Origin: Acidocella sp.
Lineage (GTDB): Bacteria > Pseudomonadota > Alphaproteobacteria > Acetobacterales > Acetobacteraceae
NCBI GenBank assembly: GCA_029077825.1
Contig: JAQNCT010000004.1
Span: forward strand, 23,629-87,628
Direction: 5' to 3'
DNA length: 64,000 nucleotides
Below the pieces are notes generated by a model. It searched no databases. It was not told the DNA's origin and worked only from the letters and a program-made list of their open reading frames with translations. This document shows, piece by piece, positions 35,677 through 47,332 of the stretch. The translations under genes and the position numbers were made by a program. Numbering within the stretch: position 1 is the first letter of the stretch; each line of letters opens with the position of its first letter.

Positions 35677-37688
35677 TGGCTGAATTTTTCATTGAATTAT
35701 TCTCTGAGGAAATTCCTGCCCGTATGCAGACGGGGGCTGCGGCTGAACTGGCCCGCATTTGCAGCACTGTATTGGCAGATTTGCGCCCAAGCGAGCTGCG
35801 GACATTCTACGGCCCGCGCCGGATTGCGCTGGCTGCGCTGGTAGCCGCTGAAAAGCCCGGCGGCGTGATTGAGGCGCGCGGGCCACGTGAAAGCGCGCCA
35901 GCCGCCGCATTGGCCGGGTTTTTAGGCAAGTATAAAGCCAGCTCTGATGAGTTGGTGATAGAAAACGGCTTCTATTTGCTGCGCCGCAACGAAGCCGCAA
36001 TGGCAGCCGCTGACCTTATTGCGTCGGCCTTACCTGGGGCTTTGGCAAAATTCTCCTGGCCAAAATCAATGCGGTGGGGCCAAAGCGGCGATTTCACCTG
36101 GGTACGCCCTTTGCGGCGCATGATTTGTTTGCTGGACGGCCAGGTGGTGCCAATTGCTTTGGGGCCGGTGCATGCCAGCAATGAGACTGAGGGCCACCGC
36201 TTTATGGCCCCTGGAGCGTTTGGCGTTACCTCAGCAGCGGACTGGCAGGATAAATTGCGCGCCCGCAACGTGATCGCTGACCAAGCCGAGCGCCGGGCGC
36301 TGGTGGTTGCAGGGCTTGCGGCTGTCGCGGGCAAAGTTGGCTTGTCAGTGGTGGATGACGCTGGGCTGCTTGATGAAGTGACCGGGCTGGTGGAGTGGCC
36401 GGTGGTGCTTTTGGGCAAAATCGACACTGATTTCATGAGCCTGCCGTCTGAGGTGCGCGAGCTCTCCATGAAGGTGAATCAGCGCTATTTTGCTTTGCGT
36501 GATGCGGCTGGCCAGCCTGCGCCCTATTTTGCGTTTGCGGCGAATATTGCGGCCACTGATGGTGGTGCCGCGATTATTGCGGGTAATGAGCGGGTGTTGC
36601 GGGCCCGGCTTTCCGATGCGCGGCATTTTTGGGATTTAGACCGCAAAACCCGGCTGGATGAATTGTTGCCCAAGCTGGCCAAAATTACGTTTCATGCGAA
36701 AATTAGCACACAGTTGGAGCGGTCTGAGCGCATTGCTGATTTAGCAGAAGAAATTGCAACGGTTCTATCTCCTGGTTCGCCAGAGATTCAACTTGCAAAA
36801 ACCGCCGGGCGCTTGTGCAAAGCTGACCTGGTAACCGGCATGGTGGGCGAATTCCCTGAGCTGCAAGGCATTATGGGCGGTTACTATGCTGAACACGCAA
36901 TGAGCGCGCCTAACGGCAGCATCATCGGCTCAGCCATCAAAACCCATTATCAGCCCAAAGGCCCATCGGATGCGGTGCCAACCAGCTTTGTAGGGATAAG
37001 TGTAGCGCTGGCTGATAAGCTGGATACGCTGATCCAGTTTTTTAAAATTGGTGAAAAACCAACCGGCTCAGGTGACCCGTACGCGTTGCGCCGTGCTGCT
37101 TTGGGTGTGATTCGGGTTATTTTGGAAAATAAACTTAATCTGCCTTTACGGCATTTTATCGCGCAGGATGATTTGTTCGCTTTCATAATTGAACGGTTGC
37201 GCGTGCAGCTGCGAACCCAGGGCGAGCGGTTTGACGTTCTGGACGCAGTTTTGGCAGCGGGAACCGATGATAATTTGGTGCAGATAATGGAGCGGGTAAA
37301 TGCTGTTTCGGCATTTTTAGTTTCCGACGACGGTTCTAACCTTCTAATGGTTTACGAGCGTCCAGCAAATATTTTGCGGATTGAAGACATGAAAGATGGC
37401 CCGCATGTGGCTGAACCCGTGTTGGGGCCATTGCCAACGCCCGAGGAAGAAAATCTACGAGATCAATTATCTTTTTTAGCAAACGAGACAGTAACCGATA
37501 TTCGTGAGCGTGATTTAATTCATAGGATGCAAGCGCTTTCGAAATTACGTAGTTTAGTTGATGCTTTTTTTGATGAAGTAACCGTCAATGACCCGGTGCC
37601 CCAAATACGCCAGAATCGTTTGCGATTGCTCGCCCAACTGCGCGATGCCATGCATCAAATAGCTGATTTTTCTAAGATTGAAGGCTGA
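35676..37688 (+). CDS. glyS: Glycyl-tRNA synthetase beta subunit
   Basis: GlyS carries tRNA recognition for the alpha2beta2 enzyme. The start at ATG 35676 (TGATG junction with glyQ, GGGGAGG upstream) gives 670 residues. Motifs include AEFFIELFSEEIPARM at the N-terminus, FYGPRRIALAALV, KSMRWGQSGDFTWVRPLR near residue 128, and AHFWDLDRKTRLDELL-like DARHFWDLDRK. The latter half resembles HD-like and anticodon-binding regions with GDPYALRRAALGVIRV near 467. ppdK follows 15 bp later. Confidence 0.97.
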   Translation: MAEFFIELFSEEIPARMQTGAAAELARICSTVLADLRPSELRTFYGPRRIALAALVAAEKPGGVIEARGPRESAPAAALAGFLGKYKASSDELVIENGFYLLRRNEAAMAAADLIASALPGALAKFSWPKSMRWGQSGDFTWVRPLRRMICLLDGQVVPIALGPVHASNETEGHRFMAPGAFGVTSAADWQDKLRARNVIADQAERRALVVAGLAAVAGKVGLSVVDDAGLLDEVTGLVEWPVVLLGKIDTDFMSLPSEVRELSMKVNQRYFALRDAAGQPAPYFAFAANIAATDGGAAIIAGNERVLRARLSDARHFWDLDRKTRLDELLPKLAKITFHAKISTQLERSERIADLAEEIATVLSPGSPEIQLAKTAGRLCKADLVTGMVGEFPELQGIMGGYYAEHAMSAPNGSIIGSAIKTHYQPKGPSDAVPTSFVGISVALADKLDTLIQFFKIGEKPTGSGDPYALRRAALGVIRVILENKLNLPLRHFIAQDDLFAFIIERLRVQLRTQGERFDVLDAVLAAGTDDNLVQIMERVNAVSAFLVSDDGSNLLMVYERPANILRIEDMKDGPHVAEPVLGPLPTPEEENLRDQLSFLANETVTDIRERDLIHRMQALSKLRSLVDAFFDEVTVNDPVPQIRQNRLRLLAQLRDAMHQIADFSKIEG

Positions 37689-37703
37689 GGAGCTTTATTT
37701 GCC

Positions 37704-40364
<2,661 letters not shown>

Positions 40365-40370
40365 ACTCAC

Positions 40371-40847
40371 GTGATTGCGGCACCCTTTATCAACCACCGG
40401 GGAGAGGTTCTCCCCGGTTGGGTTGATGACAACGGGCATATGAACCTGGCCTATTATTTGGTGATGTTTGATGCTGCGTCCGATGCTGTGTTTGAAACGC
40501 TGGGGATAGGCCAGGGTTACCGCCAAACGGCGGATTGCACCTGTTTTGCGGCTGAAACGCACCTGGTTTATGAGCGGGAAATGAACGTGGGCGATAAGGC
40601 CCGCATTCACACCACCGTAATTGATGTGGATGCCAAAAGGCTGCATCTGGCACATGAGATGGTGCAGGAGGGGAAGGCGGCACGCGCCTGCCTGCAAGAG
40701 ATCATGTTTGTAAATGTAAACCTTACCACCAGACGGGTGGTGCCCTGGGCAGCGCCGGTACTGGAAAACCTGCAAGCCGCGTTGGCGGTGCATAATTTAC
40801 TGCAACGACCAGAAAAACTGGGCCGTGCGATAGGGATTAAGCGTTAA
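40371..40847 (+). CDS. Hot-dog-fold acyl-CoA thioesterase
   Basis: The 158-residue protein has the 4HBT-type signature VDDNGHMNLAYYLVMFDAA near residue 18, where the Asp and downstream residues form the thioesterase site. YEREMNVGDKARIHTTVIDVDAKRLHLAHEM and CLQEIMFVNVNLTTRRVVPW complete the fold. It resembles the thioesterase-like proteins found with carnitine dehydrogenase, but no carnitine gene is nearby. GTG 40371 is six bases after ppdK. Its stop shares the palindrome TTAA with the convergent DedA-family gene. Confidence 0.82.
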   Translation: MIAAPFINHRGEVLPGWVDDNGHMNLAYYLVMFDAASDAVFETLGIGQGYRQTADCTCFAAETHLVYEREMNVGDKARIHTTVIDVDAKRLHLAHEMVQEGKAARACLQEIMFVNVNLTTRRVVPWAAPVLENLQAALAVHNLLQRPEKLGRAIGIKR

Positions 40848-41422
40848 ACCAGCTTGAGGATAAAGAATCCGCCGACAATCCCGGCGGCGAGTAACGTTGT
40901 TACAAGTACCAGCCGCTTTTCGATGAAGCCTGCTATCGGTTCCCCGAACAGCCTAAGCAACGTAGCCAGAAGAAAAAACCGCCCGCCCCGGGTGATAACA
41001 CTGGCAGCCATAAACAATGGAAAATTAAACGCTGCCGCCCCCGCGGCGATGGTGACTATTTTATACGGGATAGGGGTGAGACCTTTGATTAGAATAATCC
41101 ACAGCCCATACTGCGCAAATTTTTGCTGAAACGCCAAAAAAGCAGCATGATAATGGTAAAAATCAATGATGGGTTGCGCCAGCCTGGCAAACAACCAAAA
41201 CCCGATGGCATAGCCCAACGCGCCGCCAAGCACGCTACCCGCGGTTGATACGGTAGCGAACCAAAACGCCCGGCGCGGGCGGCTAAGCGCCATCGGTATC
41301 AACAAAGCATCGGGTGGAACCGGAAAAAAGCTGGCCTCAGCGAAGGCGATGCAAAACAGCCAGATTATGGCTGCGGGCCGCTCACTGAGGGAGATGATCC
41401 AGTCATAAAATCGTTTAAGCAT
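40844..41422 (-). CDS. DedA/YqaA-family membrane protein
   Basis: The 192-residue polytopic protein is of the SNARE-associated/DedA superfamily, YqaA branch. It shows CIAFAEASFFPVPPDALLIPMAL near residue 24, GSVLGGALGYAIGFW near 62, and IKGLTPIPYKIVTIAAGAAAFN near 112. The last matches the conserved F/L-P-x-P amphipathic re-entrant region. DedA proteins are implicated in undecaprenyl-phosphate or phospholipid flipping and membrane energetics. It ends head-on with the thioesterase gene. Confidence 0.87.
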   Translation of the reverse strand: MLKRFYDWIISLSERPAAIIWLFCIAFAEASFFPVPPDALLIPMALSRPRRAFWFATVSTAGSVLGGALGYAIGFWLFARLAQPIIDFYHYHAAFLAFQQKFAQYGLWIILIKGLTPIPYKIVTIAAGAAAFNFPLFMAASVITRGGRFFLLATLLRLFGEPIAGFIEKRLVLVTTLLAAGIVGGFFILKLV

Positions 41423-41445
41423 GGGTTTGCCATGCCATAGCGAGG

Positions 41446-42861
41446 CTAAACCGGCAACGTGATTCTGGCGCGAAGCCCCCCGCCACGCATATTCGAAAGA
41501 GCGATATCGCCACCATGGGCCCGGATGATGTTGCGGGCGATCGAGAGTCCGAGACCCGATCCACCGGTCTCACGGTTGCGGCTTATTTCAAGCCGTTTGA
41601 AAGGCTCGAACACAGTTTCGCTATCAGCGGCGGGGATGCCTGGGCCATTATCCTCAATGTCGATCTGAATTCTACCAGCGTCCTGTTGGGTCAGCCGTAA
41701 TCTCGCGGCATCGCCATATTTCAGCGCGTTATTGACCAGATTTACAATCGCACGTTTGAGGCTCAATGGCCGCGCATTGATGGCGAGATGTTCCGGTCCG
41801 TCGTAACTTAGCGCTCCCGCCCTCTCGGGCATGCCGTCTCCTGCCTCATCGAGTATCGTTCGCAGCAGGCTAGGAAGATCGATGCGTGTGACCGCTTCAG
41901 TCGCGGCAATGTCACGCCCGAAGGCCAATGTGGCCGCCACCATGGCTTCCATTTCATCTAAATCAGCCAGCATTTTCAGGCGCTGTTCATCATCATCCAT
42001 ATATTCGGCGCGCAGTTTCAGCCGGGTAATGGGGGTGCGCAAATCATGCCCAATGGCGGTGATTAAAAAAGTGCGGTCTGCGACAAATTTTCGAATGCGC
42101 GCTGCCATGGTGTTGAACGCAACGGCGGCGGTAACCAGCTCCACGGGCCCGGTTTCTGGCAGGTCAGGCGCGTTTGCTACGTCACGGCCAAGTCTTTCTG
42201 CGGCCAGGGCCAGCGTGCGCACAGGCACCAGCAACCGCCGCACCGCCCAGAAAATCATCACCCCGCCAAGCAAGGACATCACAATAAAAGCCGTGCCAAA
42301 TTCTGGTGAGCGCCAGGGTTCAGGGCGGGGAGCGGGTGAGACGATGCTCAGCCATACCAGCGGTGTGCGCGGCAGTGGATTTGGGGCAGCGTTCGGTAGC
42401 TCTGGCTGCAGCGGTGCTGGTGTTGCCTGGCTGTCAGGTAGTGCAAAACTGAGGATATAACGTGGTGGGTTGGTAGCACCGCGCATTTCTAGCCCACGCG
42501 GGCGCAGGGCTGGTGGAATGCCATACCCTATGATGCTGGCCCGCAGAATTTGCCGTGCCGCCAGGGGGAGTGGGTATGTGGCATCGTGCGCGGGCGCTGC
42601 GCTGCTGAGGCTGATAGCATCGCCGCTTGGGATTGGTTCAGTGCCCAATAATGCCGCCCGCTGGTCTGGCGCAATAGCCGCAACATGGCGGTAAATAATC
42701 ACATCCTGAGTGGCAATAACGCGCTGCTGTTCAATGCGGGCAAGATTGATTTGATTGACTGTATGAATACCAAGCCCCAGCGCTTGGATGACCGCGAAGC
42801 CAAACAGCAGGATTAAAATTGTCCTGCCGGCGAGGCTGCGCGGCTGGAGCCATAATCTCAC
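41446..42861 (-). CDS. EnvZ-like sensor histidine kinase
   Basis: This 471-residue inner-membrane kinase has TM1 near residues 13-35 and TM2 near 190-208, enclosing a roughly 150-residue periplasmic sensor rich in Pro and Ala. HAMP follows (RRLLVPVRTLALAAERLG), then the H-box AIGHDLRTPITRLKLR with His272, the N-box NLVNNALKYG, the G1 box DNGPGIP and G2 GGSGLGLSIARN. It is coupled to the upstream response regulator by a GTGA overlap. Signals are unknown; the EnvZ/OmpR resemblance suggests osmotic or envelope control. Confidence 0.93.
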   Translation of the reverse strand: MRLWLQPRSLAGRTILILLFGFAVIQALGLGIHTVNQINLARIEQQRVIATQDVIIYRHVAAIAPDQRAALLGTEPIPSGDAISLSSAAPAHDATYPLPLAARQILRASIIGYGIPPALRPRGLEMRGATNPPRYILSFALPDSQATPAPLQPELPNAAPNPLPRTPLVWLSIVSPAPRPEPWRSPEFGTAFIVMSLLGGVMIFWAVRRLLVPVRTLALAAERLGRDVANAPDLPETGPVELVTAAVAFNTMAARIRKFVADRTFLITAIGHDLRTPITRLKLRAEYMDDDEQRLKMLADLDEMEAMVAATLAFGRDIAATEAVTRIDLPSLLRTILDEAGDGMPERAGALSYDGPEHLAINARPLSLKRAIVNLVNNALKYGDAARLRLTQQDAGRIQIDIEDNGPGIPAADSETVFEPFKRLEISRNRETGGSGLGLSIARNIIRAHGGDIALSNMRGGGLRARITLPV

Positions 42862-43577
42862 GTACGCTCAACCGGGGTGGATAAAACATAGCCGCCGCCA
42901 CGAACTGTTTTTATAAGCTGGGCGTTTCTGCCGTCATCTTCTAGTTTGCGCCGCAAGCGTGACACCGCAACATCAATCGCGCGGTCAAACGGGCCGGCTT
43001 GTCGGCCTCGCAATAAATCCAACAACATATCGCGGGTGAGCACCCGGTTGGGACGGTCCAGCAGGGCCAATAACAGCTCATATTCGCCACCGGTAATGGC
43101 AACTTCAACGCCCGAGGGGTCCAACAGCCGGCGGCGGGCTGTTTCAAGCAACCAGCCCGAAAACCGGTAGGTTTTGGCTGTACCCTCCAACACGCGGTCT
43201 TCAGTGTCACTGCTACGGCGCAGTACGGCGCGAATGCGTGCCAGCAGTTCACGCGGGTTGAAAGGCTTTGTGACATAATCATCAGCGCCTAATTCAAGCC
43301 CAATAATTCTGTCGGTTTCCTCCGCCATCGCGGTAAGCATAACGATGGGGACGTTTGTCTCAGCCCGCAGCCACCGCGCCAAATCCAAGCCAGCCTCTCC
43401 GGGCAGCATCAAATCAAGCACAACCAGATGAAAATGCCCGTTCATAAAAGCGCGGCGGGCCTCTTTGCCGTCACGCGCTGTCGTCACGCGCAACCGTTGG
43501 CGTTCAAGAAATTTCGCAAGTAGGTCACGAATTTCGCGGTCATCATCAATGATCAAGATATGCGGCATGGTTTCCAT
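42858..43577 (-). CDS. OmpR/PhoB-family response regulator
   Basis: The start at ATG 43577 gives 239 residues; a longer in-frame extension to 43694 has no receiver-domain character. The receiver domain has the acidic pair DDD at 11-13, phosphoacceptor Asp55 in VVLDLMLPG, and the Lys in YVTKPFNPRELLARI near 106. A winged-helix domain follows, ending RLRRKLEDDGRNAQLIKTVRGGGYVLS. The stop overlaps the kinase GTG by four bases. A possible small gene lies 75 bases upstream on the same strand. Confidence 0.95.
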   Translation of the reverse strand: METMPHILIIDDDREIRDLLAKFLERQRLRVTTARDGKEARRAFMNGHFHLVVLDLMLPGEAGLDLARWLRAETNVPIVMLTAMAEETDRIIGLELGADDYVTKPFNPRELLARIRAVLRRSSDTEDRVLEGTAKTYRFSGWLLETARRRLLDPSGVEVAITGGEYELLLALLDRPNRVLTRDMLLDLLRGRQAGPFDRAIDVAVSRLRRKLEDDGRNAQLIKTVRGGGYVLSTPVERT

Positions 43578-43651
43578 GGCTGTTACAATAGCGCCTGGCG
43601 CGCGTATTTGGCAGTCCGTGTTGCAATTGGTTGCAATTTGCGCCATCGCCT

Positions 43652-43822
43652 TCAGGTCAGCTTTCCGGCTGTTGCAGCCGGTGCGGCCCACCAAAATTTC
43701 TCTTGCGTTGTAAGGCTATTGGCCCTATCAGCCCGCTCACGCAGCAACGTACGTGCCTCTGCCGCTTCTTCAAAGCTTAATGGAGAGTGGTTACGCAACG
43801 ACGTCAAGCGTTCTGGCAGCAC
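43652..43822 (-). CDS. Probable 56-residue protein upstream of the response regulator
   Basis: A short minus-strand frame in the 359-bp space between the regulator and the decarboxylase gene encodes a plausible small protein. It starts at GTG 43822 with AGGTAGG a few bases upstream and ends TGA 43654. The translation contains LTSLRNHSPLSFEEAAEA and RTLLRERADRANSL, then QEKFWWAAP, a charged amphipathic helix-like composition unlike random frames. The frame also stays open upstream. Family unknown. It could be co-transcribed with the two-component genes. The rest of the space holds nothing else that I can support. Confidence 0.4.
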   Translation of the reverse strand: MLPERLTSLRNHSPLSFEEAAEARTLLRERADRANSLTTQEKFWWAAPAATAGKLT

Positions 43823-43936
43823 TGCTGGCCTACCTTTAAACAGGTGAGCCGAAAGTGGCTGGTTCGTTCGACCGTTTTGTAACCCATGCCCGTCGTCTGA
43901 TCTGAAAGGCGGGCTTCCATAGAAAGGCTCGTTGTG

Positions 43937-45061
43937 ATGACCCCAAAAGTCGCCGCATTCCTTGATTCTTCGTCTTTGGCTACGCCGTTTCTGGCGCTCG
44001 ACCTTGAAAAAGTTGCGGACAACTATGCCACCATTCGTCGTGCGCTGCCGACGGCTAAAATCTATTATGCCGTGAAGGCCAACCCGGCGGCGCCGATTTT
44101 AAGCTTGCTGGCGAACTTGGGCTCTTGCTTTGATGCGGCCAGCATTCAGGAAATTGAGCAATGCATTGCTGTGGGGGCACCGGCTGGCGCGATCAGCTTC
44201 GGTAACACGGTGAAGAAGCCAAGTGCCATCGCGGCGGCCTTTGCCTTGGGTGTGCCTCTATATGCCTTTGATTCAATCGAAGAATTACAAAAAATTGCGC
44301 TCCACGCCCCAGGCTCAAAGGTTTATTGCCGGATCGCCGTCAACAACGCCGGGGCTGAATGGCCGCTCTCGAAAAAATTCGGAACCACTTTGAATCTGGC
44401 AAGGGATTTGATGTTGAAGGCCGGGGATCTTGGCTTAATTCCTTACGGGCTCTCGTTTCATGTGGGTAGCCAGCAGACTGCCACGGACGCTTACGAGCTA
44501 GCGATTTCTGAGGTGGCGATGCTGTTCACTGACCTGAAGGCCGCCGGTATCGAGTTAAAAATGCTCAATTTGGGCGGCGGCTTCCCAATTCGCTACCAGG
44601 ACGATGTTCCCAGCACCGATATGTTTGGTGATGTGATCATGCATGCTATGACCAGCCATTTTGGCAATGACCTGCCCGATATGCTGATCGAGCCAGGCCG
44701 CGCGATGGTGGGCAATGCAGGCGTGGTTGCCGCTGAGGTGGTGCTGGTTTGCCGCCGGATGCCCGAAGATGAGCGCCGTTGGGTTTATCTTGATATTGGC
44801 CGGTTTGGTGGGCTTGCTGAAACTGAAGGCGAGGCAATCCGCTACAATATAACATCAGGAGCAGGTGCAACCGGGCCGGTTGTTCTGGCAGGGCCTAGCT
44901 GCGATGGCGTGGACATTATGTATGAGAAAACCCCCTACCGGCTGCCGCTTGGTTTGCAAGCGGGTGAGCGTGTGTTGATCCATAATGCGGGCGCTTATGT
45001 GACAAGTTACGCCAGCCAGAATTTTAATGGTTTCACGCCGCTAGCTGAATACTATCTGTAA
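43937..45061 (+). CDS. Group IV PLP decarboxylase (ornithine/lysine decarboxylase-like)
   Basis: This alanine-racemase-fold enzyme makes putrescine (or cadaverine) from ornithine (or lysine). The 374-residue protein has the PLP lysine in YYAVKANP near residue 47, SFGNTVKKPS near 95, LSFHVGSQ near 173, LNLGGGFP near 213, IEPGRAMVG near 253 and the catalytic GPSCDGVD near 318. The ODC-versus-LDC choice rests on context and length, favouring ornithine. GTG 43934 directly before the ATG is an alternative start; AAAGG lies upstream of both. A dienelactone hydrolase follows 54 bp later. Confidence 0.92.
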   Translation: MTPKVAAFLDSSSLATPFLALDLEKVADNYATIRRALPTAKIYYAVKANPAAPILSLLANLGSCFDAASIQEIEQCIAVGAPAGAISFGNTVKKPSAIAAAFALGVPLYAFDSIEELQKIALHAPGSKVYCRIAVNNAGAEWPLSKKFGTTLNLARDLMLKAGDLGLIPYGLSFHVGSQQTATDAYELAISEVAMLFTDLKAAGIELKMLNLGGGFPIRYQDDVPSTDMFGDVIMHAMTSHFGNDLPDMLIEPGRAMVGNAGVVAAEVVLVCRRMPEDERRWVYLDIGRFGGLAETEGEAIRYNITSGAGATGPVVLAGPSCDGVDIMYEKTPYRLPLGLQAGERVLIHNAGAYVTSYASQNFNGFTPLAEYYL

Positions 45062-45115
45062 GTGGTCGCGTGGGCCATAAGGCTCGCGTAAACCTCGCTA
45101 CAGGGAGTTTTTAGT

Positions 45116-45814
45116 ATGTCGGATATCAAGCTCAACGCCGCTGACGGTTCGGGGCAGTTTAATGCTTATGTCGTTGAACCCAAGGGTAAGTCTGCCGGAG
45201 CTGTCGTGGTCATCCAGGAGATTTTTGGCGTTAATGACTCGCTGCGTGCCACTTGTGAAGAACTGGCGGCCATGGGGTTTATCGCGGTGGCGCCGGATTT
45301 GTTTTGGCGCCAGGAGCCAGGCGTGAACCTGACTGATAAAACAGAGGCAGAATGGCAGAAGGCCTTTGCCCTGATGAACGGGTTTGACCAGGCCAAGGGT
45401 GTTGAGGACCTGAAGGTTACGCTGGCGGCGGCGCGGAAACTGCCGGGATGTAACGGCAAAGCTGGAACCATGGGCTTTTGCTTGGGTGGCCGGCTTGCGG
45501 TGATGATGGCAACCCGCTCGGATGCTGATGTGAATGTCTCCTATTACGGGGTGGGCCTTGATGGGCTGGTTCCGGAATTTGAAAACATCAGCGCGCCATT
45601 GATGGTTCATATTGCTGAAAACGATGAATTTTCATCCCCGGCGGTGGTGGATGCGGTGCTTGAGGGCATTGAGGATAGTGAGTTTGTGGATGCCTTTGTG
45701 TACCCTGATGTTCAGCATGCTTTTGCCCGGGTAAATGGCGTGCATTACGATGCGCGGGCAGCAACAATTGCCAATGGCCGGACAGCAGAAATTTTAACCG
45801 ATATTCTGGGTTGA
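45116..45814 (+). CDS. Dienelactone hydrolase-family protein
   Basis: This 232-residue alpha/beta hydrolase has the oxyanion region VVVIQEIFGVNDSLR near residue 28, the nucleophile elbow MGFCLGGRLAV with Cys near 123, Asp in AENDEFSSP near 169 and His in DVQHAFAR near 203. This Cys-Asp-His triad defines the DLH family. CarboxyMethylenebutenolidase activity is possible, but no chlorocatechol or protocatechuate genes are near, so the true substrate is unknown. CAGGGAG precedes the ATG. Its stop overlaps the TTG start of the next gene. Confidence 0.9.
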   Translation: MSDIKLNAADGSGQFNAYVVEPKGKSAGAVVVIQEIFGVNDSLRATCEELAAMGFIAVAPDLFWRQEPGVNLTDKTEAEWQKAFALMNGFDQAKGVEDLKVTLAAARKLPGCNGKAGTMGFCLGGRLAVMMATRSDADVNVSYYGVGLDGLVPEFENISAPLMVHIAENDEFSSPAVVDAVLEGIEDSEFVDAFVYPDVQHAFARVNGVHYDARAATIANGRTAEILTDILG

Positions 45815-46968
45815 TATCGCGCCGGGCTTTCACTGCTGGGGTTATATTGACCCCAGCGGCAGCCTGGAGCGCTGATAAGCCGCTGGCGATGCGGCTGGCC
45901 GGGGCCATTCAAAATGCCATGGCCATATTGCCGGCGGGGCCGGTATTGCTGAATAGTTTTATGGTTGATACCGGGCCCAACCCGAATGATTTTGACCTCA
46001 CGCAATCCAACGCGGCCTATGTGTATGATAATGCTTTGGCTGGCCTCGCGCTGTTGGCGGTGGGCGACCGGGGCAATGCGCTGCGGCTTGGTAATGCGCT
46101 GGCCATTGCGCAGTTGCATGACCGCTATTGGCATGACGGCAGATTACGCAATGCCTATCAGGCGGGGGGAATGACAACACCGGCAAAACTACCAGGCTGG
46201 TGGGATGATAAAGCAAAAATCTGGCAGGAAGACCCCTATCAGGTGGGGTCACAAACTGGCCCCGTGGCATGGGCGATGTTGCTGTGGTCAGCCCTCGGGC
46301 AAACCGATAGCGCCAACCGGGCCGGCAACTGGCTGGATGAAAAATTACGGGCCAGCAACGGTTATTATGGCGGATTTTATGGCTTCGAGCCTCATCAGGT
46401 GAAATTGACCTGGCAGAGCACCGAGCAGAATACTGACCTTAGCGTTGCATCCGCAAAATTGAGCCGCTGGGAAGATGCTCACCACGCGCAAAATTTTGTT
46501 AAGGCCATGTTTGACCAGCCAAGGGGGTTATTTAACGCGGGCACGACGCCCACGGGCGCTCAGAACGGCTTATTGGCGGCTGATGCCGGCATTTGGCCGT
46601 ACCTGGCCGGTATCGGCACGGCCCCATCCGCTTCAGCGGCGGTAAAGTCTTTGCTGCGGGGTGGCGGCATTGGATTCTCGGCGGCAAGTTCCGGCACGTG
46701 GCTTGAAGGCACGGCCTTTGCAGCTTTGGCCTTGCGAGGGCTTGATGATCATTTGGCGGGGCGGTTTTTGGCTAGCATTGAGGCCAACATTTCCCCATGG
46801 GGCTATGTTTATGCCACGGTTGAACCGCAGTTATCGACAGGGTTGACGGTGGGGCCTGCTTTGCAGCCGGGTGTGCCGGAACAGAATTTCAACTATTTCC
46901 GGCGCCCCGCACTGGCGCCGACAGCCTGGGCCATACTGGCGGCACTGGATGTTAATCCGCTGGCGTGA
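45811..46968 (+). CDS. Tat-exported alpha/alpha-toroid (six-hairpin glycosidase-like) protein
   Basis: The 385-residue product begins ISRRAFTAGVILTPAAAWSA, a twin-arginine signal with cleavage near residue 20. The mature part repeats paired helices with aromatic-rich loops (AAYVYDNALAGLALLAVGD, WWDDKAKIWQEDP, SQTGPVAWAMLLWSAL, TDLSVASAKLSRW). This is typical of (alpha/alpha)6-barrel enzymes that bind sugars. Catalytic residues are not identifiable. The TTG start overlaps the dienelactone hydrolase stop (TTGA). It may act on an envelope or external polysaccharide; this is inference. Confidence 0.7.
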   Translation: MISRRAFTAGVILTPAAAWSADKPLAMRLAGAIQNAMAILPAGPVLLNSFMVDTGPNPNDFDLTQSNAAYVYDNALAGLALLAVGDRGNALRLGNALAIAQLHDRYWHDGRLRNAYQAGGMTTPAKLPGWWDDKAKIWQEDPYQVGSQTGPVAWAMLLWSALGQTDSANRAGNWLDEKLRASNGYYGGFYGFEPHQVKLTWQSTEQNTDLSVASAKLSRWEDAHHAQNFVKAMFDQPRGLFNAGTTPTGAQNGLLAADAGIWPYLAGIGTAPSASAAVKSLLRGGGIGFSAASSGTWLEGTAFAALALRGLDDHLAGRFLASIEANISPWGYVYATVEPQLSTGLTVGPALQPGVPEQNFNYFRRPALAPTAWAILAALDVNPLA

Positions 46969-47036
46969 TAATTAGTGTTGCCTTAGGAATACTCGGGGGC
47001 AATGCGGATTTCCTTGGTGGTTTTTTCTCAAGCTAA

Positions 47037-47237
47037 ATGGATGCTAAGATGAGAAAATATTTAATACGTCTTGGTTCAGCCATCATCATTATTCTCAACC
47101 TTGCGACTTTTTTTTGGCCAGAGGTTTATCATAATTCCCATCTAACCGCCTGGTTGACAATGGTTATCGGTGCTGCAATTTTTTTATCGAGCCTCTTGTC
47201 GCTCTATAAAAAAGATAAATTAAAAAAAATCTCCTAA
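47037..47237 (+). CDS. Small two-span membrane protein
   Basis: A 66-residue frame (or 62 from the second Met) has two hydrophobic spans (SAIIIILNLATFF, LTMVIGAAIFLSSLL) and a Lys-rich tail. It sits in the 364-bp AT-rich space between the toroid protein and the glycosyltransferase gene. No ribosome site is obvious and the family is unknown, but residue patterning is membrane-like. After it, 47238-47332 is AT-rich and I see no gene there. Confidence 0.45.
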   Translation: MDAKMRKYLIRLGSAIIIILNLATFFWPEVYHNSHLTAWLTMVIGAAIFLSSLLSLYKKDKLKKIS

Positions 47238-47332
47238 AAAATTCAAATTCCAGATGCTTAAGTATTAAATTTTGATGTTTTTTAAACTTACCTTCGGCTT
47301 GAGGGTCTTAAAAATTCTTTTTTCGAAAGCCT

